Source of the DNA: Prescottella defluvii
Lineage (GTDB): Bacteria; Actinomycetota; Actinomycetes; Mycobacteriales; Mycobacteriaceae
Direction: 5' to 3'
Length of the DNA stretch: 64,000 bases
Assembly: GCA_029690005.1 (NCBI GenBank)
Contig: CP121458.1
Coordinates: 5,165,872-5,229,871, forward strand
In this document: in pieces, positions 48,526 through 59,274 of the stretch
How positions within the stretch are numbered: the stretch's first letter is position 1
Layout of the letters: each line of letters begins with the position of its first letter
Program-made: the position numbers and the translations under genes
The notes under the pieces: generated by a model
The model's database searches: none
Told to the model about the DNA's origin: nothing
The model's input: the letters and a program-made list of their open reading frames with translations, nothing else

Positions 48526-49447
48526 TCAGAGCCCGACGAGCTGCCCGACAGCTCCCACAGCGTGGCCGCGGTCTCCGGGTCGACGGCGTGGTCGGCGGCC
48601 CTGTCGATCCGGCAGTCGGAGAGATACGCGGAGCTCTCGGACGTGAGTTCGGGGGCGCTGGCGGCCCACACCGACGTGGCCGCCGCGGCGGGAATCGATT
48701 TGAGGTTGGCCAGCAGACCCGGCTTGCCGGCGCTCATCCGTTTCATCTCGGCGAAGTCGTCGCGCGACATGTGCCGGGACAGCCCGGTGGCGCACACACC
48801 GGGGTGCACGGCGAAAGCGTGGATCCCGTTGTCCGCGTGTTGTCTTCGAAGTTCGACGGTCATGAGGACGTTGGCCGCCTTGGACTGCCCGTAGGCGACG
48901 AACTTGTCGTACGGACGCTGCAGAAAGTTCGGATCGACGAGGTCGACCGCGTGCGCGCGGTGCGCGTCGGACGACACCGTCACCACCCGCGACGCCGACC
49001 CGGACCGGTCCGCGGCGGAGAGCAGGTTCGGCGCCAGCGACGTGGTCGGCAGGAAGTGCCCCAGGTGGTTGGTCCCGAACTGCAATTCGAACCCGTCGGC
49101 GGTGCGCGCGAACGGCGTGTACATCACGCCCGCGTTGTTGATCAGCAGGTCGATCGGCCGCGTTCCGATGTCTTCGGCCGCGGTGCGGATACTCGACAGG
49201 TCGGCCAGATCCAGTGCAACGGAGGATAGTTCCGCGCCGGGACGGTTTCCCGGATATGGTCCGCCACGGCGGCCGCGGCATCACCGTCGCGGGCCGCGAG
49301 AACCACCGCCGCACCGGCCGCCGCCAGCGCGCGGGCCGTCTCCCCACCGAGACCGCTCGTCACGCCGGTCACCAACGCCGTGCGGCCACCGAGGTCGACG
49401 TCGGAGAGGACGTCGTCGGTGGTGGAGTCGGGTCCGAAGCCGTTCAT
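48526..49447 (-). CDS. Short-chain dehydrogenase, retinol dehydrogenase-like (two frameshifts)
   Basis: About 307 residues. The NAD(P) motif is [19 protein letters not shown], then [13 protein letters not shown] and the catalytic [10 protein letters not shown]. Frames break near 49236-49240 (one G gives [18 protein letters not shown]) and near 48537 (one G gives LWELSGQLVGL with the natural stop). ATG 49447 overlaps the stop of the enoyl-CoA hydratase (ATGA). It is the last gene of a four-gene overlapping operon led by a TetR regulator. Confidence 0.88.
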
Positions 49448-50253
49448 TCCCAAGGCAGTTCCTTCCAGTCGTTCGACACACTCGCGGACCAGTCGGGGTC
49501 GCGGCGATGCGAGGAAGGCCCGCACGCCCTCGGCCGCGTCGGCGGTACCCATGACCCGGTGATGCAGTGCGGTCTCGTAGCCGGCGACCTGCTGCGGTGT
49601 GAACCCGTACCGGGCCGTGTCCCACAGCAGGCGCTTGCTCAGCGCCGCCGACATCGGAGCCACGTTCGTGGCGATGTCTCGCGCCATCTCGAGCGCGGCC
49701 GGCAGGCCTCGTCGGCCGGCAGGCTTCGACTCGCGACCCCCAGTCGCACCGCCTCCGGGCCGTCGAACGTCCTTCCCGTGAGCAGGATCTCGGCCGCCGC
49801 GGCCATGCCCGCCACACGCGGAACCGTCCAGTGCGACATCGCATCCGGAACCACGCCGCGGCGCACCTGCGGGATCGCGTACTGCGCGTCGTCGGCGACG
49901 ATGCGGATGTCGGCCTGCATCGCGAGGGTCAGGCCGATGCCGATCGCGTGCCCGTTCACGGCCGCGATCACCGGCTTGCGCAGGTCGAATGCGGGCGGAT
50001 CGACCGGGGACGCGGAGAACCCGTCCTCGGTCGGTGCCGCGAACGCACCGCCGCCCGCCGTCAGGTCGGCGCCCGCGCAGAACGCCGGCGGTGTCCCCGT
50101 CAGCACGACGACCCGGACGGCGTCGTCGGCGTCGAGGTCCCGATACAGGGCGCCGAGTCGGCGTCCCATCTCACCGGTGAACGCGTTGCGCTGCCGGGGC
50201 CGGTGGAGCGTGAGGACCGCGACGCCGTCAGCGATCTCGACGAGGACGCTCAC
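49444..50253 (-). CDS. Enoyl-CoA hydratase/isomerase (two frameshifts)
   Basis: About 270 residues. Crotonase signatures: RPRQRNAFTGEM, PPAFCAGADLTAG, and NGHAIGIGLTLAMQADIRIV. Frames break near 49706-49710 (one C gives DEALPAALEMARDIATN) and near 49489-49494, where the true end is [17 protein letters not shown], the standard tail of this subgroup. GTG 50253 overlaps the LLM stop, and the TGA overlaps the SDR start. Acts on an unknown acyl-CoA in a catabolic operon. Confidence 0.88.
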
Positions 50254-51266
50254 CGCGTCGGCGCCTTCACCGCCGCGACCAGTTCGGCAATGTGCTGGTC
50301 GCGCACCGGGTATCCAGGGAAGTAGCAGCACGCCCGATCGGCGTGATCGCCGAACCGAGCCACGATCTGCGCGGCGCACTCCTCGGGCGTGCCGTGCACC
50401 GCGAGGGTCGCGAGCATCGTGTCGTCGATCATGTCGGTCATGGCCGCGAACTCGCCCTGCTTCGACAGCGCGTTGAGGCGCGGTTGCAGGTCCGCCCACC
50501 CCTCGACCTCGAGGACCGGCCGGTACGCGGGTGTCGACCCGTAGAACGCGAGCAACCCCCGCACGCCCCGTGATGCCGCGTCCAGTTCCTCCGGGGTGCG
50601 GCCGACACCGACGATCACCTGCGGGTAGATCGCGAGGTCCTCGCGACTGCGCCGGCCGCGTTCGAGGCCCTCCTCCACCGCCGGCAATGTTCGTTCGCGG
50701 AAGTGCCGGACGCTGTTGAACGGCATCACCAGCAGGCCGTCGGCCACCTCCGCGGCGGTGCGGGTCATCAGCGGGCCGAGCGCACCGAGGCAGATCGGCG
50801 GCGGGCCGTACGGGTTGGGTCCGGGATCGAACGTCGGAGGCATCAACGTGTGTGTGGTGAACTCGCCCTCGAAGCGCAACCGCGAATTGCCCTCCCACGC
50901 ATCGAAGATCGCTTTCAGCGCGAGCACCGTCTCCCGCATCCGCGCGGCGGGACGCGACCACTGCGCACCGTAACGCTTCTCGATGTGCGGACGGATCTGG
51001 GAACCCAGGCCGAGGCGGAAGCGGCCACGGCTCAGCGTCTGCAGGTCGTACGCGGTGTGCGCGAGGTGCATCGGGCTGCGCGGCAACGCGATCGCGACAT
51101 TCGTCATCAGGTCCACGTCCACCGCGGCCGCCGCCGCGACCAGCGGCAGGAAGACGTCGTGGGGACCCTCGAACGTGAACAGCCCGTCCACGCCGAGCGC
51201 GACGAGCTCCTGTGCCCGTCGGGCCGCGTTCTCCGGTCGCCCGTCGAGCTGGACGTCGATCTTCAC
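50250..51266 (-). CDS. LLM-class, probably F420-dependent, oxidoreductase
   Basis: A 338-residue TIM-barrel luciferase-like protein, intact. It has VDLMTNVAIALPRSPMHLAHTA, shown as TNVAIALPRSPMHLA, and RFRLGLGSQIRPHIEKRYG, typical of the mycobacterial TIGR03617-like F420 group. GTG 51266 overlaps the TetR stop and its TGA overlaps the hydratase start. With a hydratase and an SDR downstream it probably acts in a lipid or terpenoid degradation path; that is inference. Confidence 0.9.
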   Translation of the reverse strand: MKIDVQLDGRPENAARRAQELVALGVDGLFTFEGPHDVFLPLVAAAAAVDVDLMTNVAIALPRSPMHLAHTAYDLQTLSRGRFRLGLGSQIRPHIEKRYGAQWSRPAARMRETVLALKAIFDAWEGNSRLRFEGEFTTHTLMPPTFDPGPNPYGPPPICLGALGPLMTRTAAEVADGLLVMPFNSVRHFRERTLPAVEEGLERGRRSREDLAIYPQVIVGVGRTPEELDAASRGVRGLLAFYGSTPAYRPVLEVEGWADLQPRLNALSKQGEFAAMTDMIDDTMLATLAVHGTPEECAAQIVARFGDHADRACCYFPGYPVRDQHIAELVAAVKAPTR

Positions 51267-51880
51267 GGCCGCACCGCCTCGGTCGCCGTGTCGAGCCCGG
51301 ATCCGTGGCACGCGAGGACGTGCAGGGCGTCGCCCAGTGCTGCCGCGAAGGTGTCGGACTCCCTGCCGCCCTTGACCAATCCGTGCACCGACGTGGTCCC
51401 TGTGAGGATCTCGAAGAGGATCGACGCGTCCACGGGTGCGGGAATCTCGCCGCGCTCGGTGGCGAGCTCGAGGCGGGCCGCGAACGACTCGAAGGCCGGC
51501 GCCTGTCGTGCGAGCAGGCGCGCGCGATCGACGTCGGACCGGGCGTCGCCCAGCAGCCCGGGGATTCCGGCACGGGCCGCAGGACTGGACGCGCGGGCCA
51601 CGAACACGCTCGCCCAGGACCGGAGGTCGGCACGGAGGTCGTCGGTGGCCTCGGGCAGCCCGTCGGCCGCGGGGCCGTGGATGGCGTCCTCGATCAAGGC
51701 CTCGCGACTGGGCCAGCGACGGTAGATCGCGGGCGTGCTCACCTCCGCCCGCCGTGCGATGGCCATGAGGGTTGTCTGTTGGTACCCGACTTCGCCGAGC
51801 AATCCTCGGGCCGCAACGAGGACCGCATGGTCCTTGCCGGGGTCCCGCGGCCGACCGACACGGGGAGCGTTCGCGTTCAT
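51263..51880 (-). CDS. TetR-family regulator leading the LLM-hydratase-SDR operon
   Basis: A 205-residue TetR protein, intact. The HTH is TTLMAIARRAEVSTPAIYRRW, preceded by GRPRDPGKDHAVL. The C-terminal ligand domain is of the usual length. It overlaps the LLM gene by four bases, so it probably represses its own operon. A 7-1-7 palindrome lies 24 bases upstream of its start. Confidence 0.9.
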   Translation of the reverse strand: MNANAPRVGRPRDPGKDHAVLVAARGLLGEVGYQQTTLMAIARRAEVSTPAIYRRWPSREALIEDAIHGPAADGLPEATDDLRADLRSWASVFVARASSPAARAGIPGLLGDARSDVDRARLLARQAPAFESFAARLELATERGEIPAPVDASILFEILTGTTSVHGLVKGGRESDTFAAALGDALHVLACHGSGLDTATEAVRP

Positions 51881-51903
51881 TACATTTCATGCTAGGACGT
51901 TAC

Positions 51904-51918
51904 TTCGGGTCCCGAAGC
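51904..51918. promoter_or_regulatory. Palindrome upstream of tetR (51.9 kb), probable operator
   Basis: CTTCGGG-T-CCCGAAG, a perfect 7-1-7 palindrome in the 120-base gap between the divergent tetR and ABC-F genes. Confidence 0.5.
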
Positions 51919-52000
51919 GAATCCGCGGAATCGGACCGGCCCCGTACGGCGAGGGGCACCGGCGCGCGGTGACCACGGCTCCACCAGGGATAATTGCGTC

Positions 52001-53637
<1,637 letters not shown>

Positions 53638-53664
53638 CTGACACCGGCCGTCGCCCGCTCGCTC

Positions 53665-54854
53665 TCAGCCGAGCAGGCCCTGCCCCAGATACTCGCCCTC
53701 GCGGCAGCCCGGCGGGATCGCGAACACCGCCGACCCGATGGGAATCGACCACCGGTTGAACATGTCCGCCTCGGCGAGGCGCTGCTGCACCGGCACGTAC
53801 TGGACGTCGACGTCGGCCTGGTAGGCGACGAAGATCAGCCCGGAGTCGGACACCCCGACACCGTCGGGGGCCTCGTCGTAGTTGTACGCGCGCCGCAGGA
53901 ACCGCTCCCGCGGGGCCATCGGCCGCGCCCGCGCGATGTGCGAGAACTCGGGGATGATCCTCAGCCCGCCGGGCCCGACTGCCTCGAAATCCGGTGTGTC
54001 GAACTCCGATTCACCGGTGAGCGGTGCGCCGTCGGACATCCGGCGTCCCATCACCTCGTCGCGGCCGGGACCGTCGAGCTCGTCCCACCCGTCGAGGTCG
54101 AGGTGGATGCGCCGGATGACGACTGACGTGCCGCCCGCCATCCACGACTGCCCGGCACCGTCGTTCCAGACGACGTCGGTGAAGTCGCCGCTGCCACCCT
54201 TCGGGTTGACCGTGCCGTCGACCTGCCCCATCAGGTTGCGCATCGTGGTGCCGTCGGGTTCGCTGCCCCGCGCGCGGCGGAAGCCGCGCTGGACCCAGCG
54301 GACGGTCGTGGTGTTGCGCGCGTCCTTGAGCAGCACGCGCACCGCGTGCGCGACCGTGACCGGGTCGTCGGAGCCCACCTGCAGCAGGATGTCGCCGTCG
54401 TTCCACTTCGGGTCGAGCTTGTCGATCTCGAACGGCGGCAGCGGCCTGCACCACGACGGCCGACGGTCCTCGAGCCCTGCGGCGCGGAACACACCGGGCC
54501 CGAATCCCACGGTGACGGTGAGCCGGGCCGGGGCCGTCGCGAGTTCGGCCTCGGTGTCGGCGAGCGCGCCCCGCCCGGCGGTCAGCCGGGCGGCGTCGTC
54601 GGTCCAGACCCTCATCATCCGGACCAGCGCGGCGCGATCGGTCCCCGGCCTGAGATCGAGGCCGACGAACGTGGTGTGCGCGGGCGGCGGCGTCTCGATT
54701 CCCGCCTGGTGCTCCCCGTAGAACGGCACGGTCGGCGAGACGGATTCGGCCTTCGCGGGGCGCGCGGTGACCGCACCCGCACCCCAGCCGAGACCGACGC
54801 CGCCGACCGCGACGGCGCCGGCCCGAGCAGACGACGACGGCTGATATCAGCCAC
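53665..54854 (-). CDS. Tat-exported DyP-type haem peroxidase (frameshifted)
   Basis: About 396 residues. It starts VADISRRRLL, a twin-arginine signal, then in the next frame GAGAVAVGGVGLGWGAGAV; adding one G near 54826-54830 joins them. The DyP motif GxxDG is LMGQVDGTVNP, and the proximal haem histidine lies in IPEFSHIARARP. It uses H2O2 to oxidise dyes, phenolics or iron-porphyrin. The GTG start overlaps the stop of the PCu(A)C gene by eight bases. In Streptomyces, DtpA-type DyP peroxidases also neighbour copper chaperones. Confidence 0.9.
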
Positions 54855-55443
54855 TGTGCGCCTCACCGTGGTTCTGCATGTCGCCGTGGTCCGCGGCCGG
54901 CGCCGGGCTCGCGCTCGGCGCCCCGCTCGGAGCTTCGCCGTGCGAGCCGTAGCTCTCACGAGCGCCGGTGAAGTCGCGGACCTGCGTCGTGACCTGCGTG
55001 GTGGCGCCGTCTGAGAACTTCAACGTGAACGACACGTCACTGCCGGCCTGGACCGGGGCGGGCAGGTCGAACAGCATGATGTGATCGGCGCCCGGCTTGA
55101 GCACGTACGTGTCGTGGGCCTTGATGGTCATGCCTCCGTCCTTCTCTCGCATCTTCATCGCACCAGCGCCGTCCGGCGCCATCTCGTGCAGTTCGACGCG
55201 CGGCGAGGCCGAGGAGGTGGCGGAGACGAGCGTGACGTCCTTGTCGGAATCGTTGTGAATGGTGCCGAACATCGCGGTCATGCCGCCGTCGGCCGCCTTC
55301 ACCCACGAGTCCTGCACCGTGATCGATGCGGCGTCGTTCGCCTTCGCGTCGTCCTTCGAGTCGCTGCTGCATCCCGCGAGGGTGAGTCCGGCAGCGACGG
55401 TGACGCCGATAGCGAGAACGCGGGTGCGGGTGAATGCCTTCAT
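54847..55443 (-). CDS. PCu(A)C copper chaperone lipoprotein
   Basis: A 198-residue periplasm/outer-face copper chaperone, intact. A lipoprotein signal ends in LTLAGCSSDSK. The copper site pattern HxM...M...HxM is visible as VELHEMAPDGAGAMKM and KPGADHIMLFDL. The C-terminal tail is rich in serine, proline, alanine and histidine-methionine, ending HGDMQNHGEAHSG, a possible extra copper ligand. It is coupled to a DyP peroxidase and follows a 5-helix membrane protein, suggesting a copper-dependent extracytoplasmic system. Confidence 0.9.
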   Translation of the reverse strand: MKAFTRTRVLAIGVTVAAGLTLAGCSSDSKDDAKANDAASITVQDSWVKAADGGMTAMFGTIHNDSDKDVTLVSATSSASPRVELHEMAPDGAGAMKMREKDGGMTIKAHDTYVLKPGADHIMLFDLPAPVQAGSDVSFTLKFSDGATTQVTTQVRDFTGARESYGSHGEAPSGAPSASPAPAADHGDMQNHGEAHSG

Positions 55444-55611
55444 GTACATGTGCCTTTCGTGTGCGGGCGCGCGGCAGCCGTCAGGCGCGCGGGCGCTGCC
55501 CGGCAGGTATGGCGGGCCGGTCGGCCCGGGGAATGCCTCCGGCATCGGAACTTTCCGACGGGAGGACACGCGTCGACGACGATGGCGTCGGACGCGGTGA
55601 AGTGGGAGAAC

Positions 55612-56152
55612 TCAGCAGAAGACGGGCGGGCCTCGGCGCGCGATCGACCCGACGCAGACGAGCACCGGCACCGGCCGGACGTCGGCGACGGCCCGCGGCA
55701 GTGCGGGTTCCAGCCGCACCGGCAGAGCGGTGAGGATCCTCGGCAGGATCCGGCGCAGCGCCCCACAGGCCCGCGGACCGATCCGTTCGGCGGCGGCGAT
55801 GAGCGCGGCGCACACGACCACGGCCGCGGAGTGCGCGAGCAGCGTCGGCGCGGTCAGGTGCGAGCCCGTGTGCATTCCCGCATGGGCGTCGCCGAGCGAC
55901 AGCGCCGTGTGCGGAGCACCTGACCGGTCGCCAGCACGGGCACGAGCCACCGGCGACGGGTGGCGATGGCGGGCACCGCGACCACGGCCGCGGCGAGCAC
56001 CGCCGCGACGCCGCCGAGCAGCAGGAGCGTGACGCCGTGGGGCGTGCCGCCCCGGCCAGACCGTGCGCACCGATTGCAATCGCGATGACGGATCCGGCGA
56101 CGGCGATGCCACGCACTTGGCGTGCGAGCTCCTCACCTGGGCCGATCCGCAT
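55612..56152 (-). CDS. Unknown 5-helix membrane protein of the copper/DyP operon (two frameshifts)
   Basis: About 180 residues, with roughly four to five membrane helices: AVAGSVIAIAIGAHGL, then VTLLLLGGVAAVLAAAVVAV, then TLLAHSAAVVVCAALIAAAER, and near the end VRPVPVLVCVGSIARRG. A histidine/methionine cluster SLGDAHAGMHTGSH lies in the second loop, the sort of motif that binds copper. Frames break near 56044-56047 (one base) and near 55921-55923 (one G gives TGQGAPHTALSLG). It is the first gene before the PCu(A)C chaperone. I do not recognise a family. Confidence 0.65.
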
Positions 56153-56267
56153 GCCCCGAGGTTACTACAGGCCGTCGTACGGACCTCATGTAAGCATCGC
56201 CGAACATTTGCTTGGTTTGACAGACCGTTGGGTTTCACAACGATCGATTGTATGAGCCCGGCGCGAC

Positions 56268-56519
56268 GTGGGGCGAGTCTCCCCGATCTTCAATCGCATC
56301 GCCGTGCTGCGCGCCGAACGCAAGATGAGCCGCGTGCAGCTCGCCGAGCTGATCGAGGTGAACCCACAGACCGTGGGTGCGCTCGAGCGTGGCGACCACT
56401 ACCCCAGCCTCGACCTCGCGTTGCGAATCTGCGCGGTGTTCGAACTGCCGGTGGAGGCCGTGTTCTCGCGGACCGAGTTCGGTCCCCTCAGCACCGAGCT
56501 GTATCGAACCGACCGATAG
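56268..56519 (+). CDS. XRE-family HTH regulator
   Basis: An 83-residue YozG/PadR-unlike Cro/CI-type protein: KMSRVQLAELIEVNPQTVGALERGDHYPSLDLAL is the helix-turn-helix, seen here as VQLAELIEVNPQTVGALE. The start is GTG 56268; no ATG in this frame gives a full domain, and a TTGACA box lies 50 bases upstream at 56217. It is 31 bases upstream of a membrane gene and an ABC exporter, all on one strand, as in small XRE-membrane-protein-ABC cassettes of Gram-positives. Confidence 0.82.
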   Translation: MGRVSPIFNRIAVLRAERKMSRVQLAELIEVNPQTVGALERGDHYPSLDLALRICAVFELPVEAVFSRTEFGPLSTELYRTDR

Positions 56520-56550
56520 GGAACCGACCGACAAGGAGGCGTCGACGAGG

Positions 56551-57102
56551 ATGGCTGACATCGGCCTGCTCGAGCGATACCAGGACTTCCGCACCCGACG
56601 GTTCCTCCGGCACGAGGAGCAGTACCGGCACTGGCTGCCCCGCTGGCGGACGCAGCGACGACGGCGTGCCCTTGTCGTCGTGCTCGCCGTGATCCTGCTG
56701 GGCATGGTCGCGGTGGGTGTCGTCTGTGTGAACGACGTGCAGACCGGCCCGCTGCTGTGGCTCCCGGTCTGCGTGGCGTTCCTGGTCACCTGGACGATCC
56801 TGCAGATCGTCTCGGGTCGGCAGGGCGACGCTCCCCGCGACGCCCTCGACGAGTGGGAGGTCCAGCAGCGCGACAGCGCCCGCTCGATCGGCCTGACCGT
56901 GACGCAGACGCTGACGTTCGTCCCGGCGATGTTCCTCATCGTCGCGGGCGCGCTCGACCTGGACATCGACCGCACCAACCTCGCCTATTCCGCCGGGCTC
57001 TTCGTCCTGACCACGCTCGTCATCGGCGCCTGCGCGCCCGCGATGATCCTGGCCTGGACACGCCCCGACCCCGACACCGACGACCACCAGGAGCTTGCAT
57101 GA
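56551..57102 (+). CDS. Unknown four-helix membrane protein
   Basis: A 183-residue protein with a basic N-terminus (RTQRRRRALV) and four hydrophobic segments: VVVLAVILLGMVAVGVV, LLWLPVCVAFLVTWTILQIV, LTFVPAMFLIVAGAL and SAGLFVLTTLVIGACAPAMIL. An AAGGAGG site precedes ATG 56551, and the stop overlaps the ABC ATPase start (ATGA). Likely a partner or DUF2178-like membrane protein of the XRE-ABC cassette. Function unknown. Confidence 0.78.
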   Translation: MADIGLLERYQDFRTRRFLRHEEQYRHWLPRWRTQRRRRALVVVLAVILLGMVAVGVVCVNDVQTGPLLWLPVCVAFLVTWTILQIVSGRQGDAPRDALDEWEVQQRDSARSIGLTVTQTLTFVPAMFLIVAGALDLDIDRTNLAYSAGLFVLTTLVIGACAPAMILAWTRPDPDTDDHQELA

Positions 57103-57999
57103 CCGGCCAGACCCTCACGTTCGACGGGATAGCGAAGCGCTACGGCGACGTCGTAGCCCTCGAAGGACCTGAGCTTCGACGTCCGCCCCGGCGAGATCTT
57201 CGGATTCGTCGGCAGCAACGGCGCCGGCAAGACCACGACGATGCGGATCGCGCTGGGCGTCCTCGCCGCCGACAGCGGTGAGGTGCGACTCGGCGGCCGA
57301 CCCGTCGACCTCGAGGTCCGCCGCTCGATCGGGTACATGCCCGAGGAGCGTGGCCTCTATCCCAAGATGAAGGTGGGCGCACAGCTCACGTACTTCGCCG
57401 AACTGCACGGGCTTTCACGGAGCGAGGCCGAGGACTCGGCGCGCCGGTGGACCGAGCGCCTCGGGATCGCGGCGCGCGTGGGCGACACCGTCGACTCGCT
57501 CAGCCTCGGCAATCAGCAGCGCGTGCAGCTGGCCGCCGCACTGGTGCACGACCCCGCCGTCCTCATCCTCGACGAGCCGTTCTCCGGACTCGACCCGGTG
57601 GCTGTCGACGTCATGAGCGACGTCCTCGTGGAGAAGGCGAACACCGGTGTCCCGTGATCTTCTCCAGCCACCAGCTCGATCTGGTGCAGCGCCTGTGCGA
57701 CCGGGTGGGAATCATCTCCAAGGGCCGGATGGGCTCGATCGGCACCGTCGACGAACTGCGCGGCGGAGGCAATGTGCTCCTCGAGGTCCATGCTCCAGCC
57801 GCACCGCAGGGTTGGGCCGACGACCTCGTCGGCGTGACGACCGTCAGCCACGGCGACGGGCGCACGGTGCTGTCGCTCGATCACGGTGCGGACAGACCAG
57901 GCCGTCCTGCACGCCGCGCTGACGACCGGACCCGTGCACGAGTTCGCGGTCCGCAAGCCGTCCCTGACCGAACTGTTCCGAGAGGTAGTGTCCGCATGA
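57099..57999 (+). CDS. ABC exporter ATPase, NatA-like (three frameshifts)
   Basis: About 299 residues. Walker A is FVGSNGAGKTTT, signature SLGNQQRVQLAAALVHDP, Walker B LILDEPFSGLDP, H-loop in VIFSSHQLDLV. This signature and the C-terminal extension are typical of NatA/YhaQ-type ATPases. Frames break near 57160-57165 (removing one G gives ALEDLSFDVRPGEIF), near 57657 (one base gives NTGVPVIFSSHQ) and near 57891-57895 (removing one A gives GADDQAVLHAALTTG). It overlaps the next gene (ATGA). Confidence 0.85.
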
Positions 58000-59199
58000 G
58001 CGAGCCAGAACGGTCTCACCCCGATGCGCGCGATCGCACTGGTGGCGCGTCGTGAGTTCCTCGCCCAGGTGAGGAAGAAGAGCTTCGTCATCAGCAACGT
58101 GATCGTCCTGATCGCCATCGTCGGCGGCATCGTCGCCGCGTCGATCTTCTCCGGGAGCGACGACGAGTCCCGCTCCAAGGTCGGCCTGGTCGGTGACCAG
58201 TCCTTGAGCGCTGCCCTGATCGCGACCGGCGAGGCGGCCGGCAACCCGGTCGAGGTGACTGAGGTCGGCGACCAGCAGACCGCCCGCACCCAGGTGGAGA
58301 ACGGCGACCTCGACGTCGCCGTCGTGCCGGGCTCCGGCGGCGGCGTCACCGCGATCACCAAGTCGGAGATCGACGCGACGCTGCGCATCGTCCTCGACGG
58401 TGCCGTCGCCGCGCAGGCGCAGAACACTGCGCTGGCCGCCCAGGGCGTCGATGCCGCGCAGCTGGCCGAGAGCACCAAGTCCGCCGTCGTCACCGTCGAC
58501 GCGATCGACCCGCCGGATCCCGAACGCGGACAGCGCATCGCGCTCTCCACCGCCGTCGTGGTCCTGCTGTACATGCAGATCCTGGCGTTCGGCATGTACG
58601 TCGCGATGGGCGTCGTCGAGGAGAAGTCGTCGCGCGTGGTCGAACTGCTGCTCTCGACGCTGCGTCCTCTGCAGTTGTTGTGGGGCAAGGTGATCGGCAT
58701 CGGCGCCGTCGGCCTCGCACAGCTCGCCATGTACGGCGTCGTCGGCGTCGGCGCCGGTGTCGCGACCGGCGTCCTCACGCTCGGCGGCACCGCGTGGGGC
58801 ACCCTCGCGGGCACCCTCGGCTGGTTCATCCTCGGCTTCGCGTTCTTCGCGGTGCTCTACGCCGCCACCGGTTCGATGGTGTCGCGCCAGGAAGACGTCA
58901 ACTCCACCGCCATGCCGCTCACCATCCTCATCATGGCGATGTTCTTCGCCGCGTTCAGCGCCGTGCAGAACCCGGACGGTGGACTGTCGAACGTGCTGAG
59001 CTGGATTCCGCCGTTCTCCGCGATCCTCATGCCGCTGCGGATCGCCGCGGGCGTCGCGAGCGGCGCACAGATCGTCGGCACCATCGCGTTGATGCTGGTG
59101 GTCACCATTGCGATGTCGGCCCTCGCCGCCCGCATCTACCAGCGTTCGATCCTGCGGATGGGCAAGACGGTCTCGTGGCGCGAGGCCCTCGCCCGGTAA
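57996..59199 (+). CDS. ABC-2 type permease, NatB-like
   Basis: About 390-400 residues. It starts either at ATG 57996 (MSEPERSHP, overlapping the ATPase stop) with one extra base near 58017-58022, or at ATG 58024 (MRAIALVARREFLAQV) with no break. One helix follows the N-terminus (VIVLIAIVGGIVAASIF), then a large extracytoplasmic domain, then about five helices (STAVVVLLYMQILAFGMY onward). It forms an exporter with the upstream ATPase, of the sodium or antimicrobial-peptide type; substrate unknown. Confidence 0.85.
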
Positions 59200-59274
59200 C
59201 TAGGCTGGACCCGACGACCGCACCCGACACCGGGTGCGGTCGCCGGTGGCGAGTCACGAGATGGAGGAAGTCCC

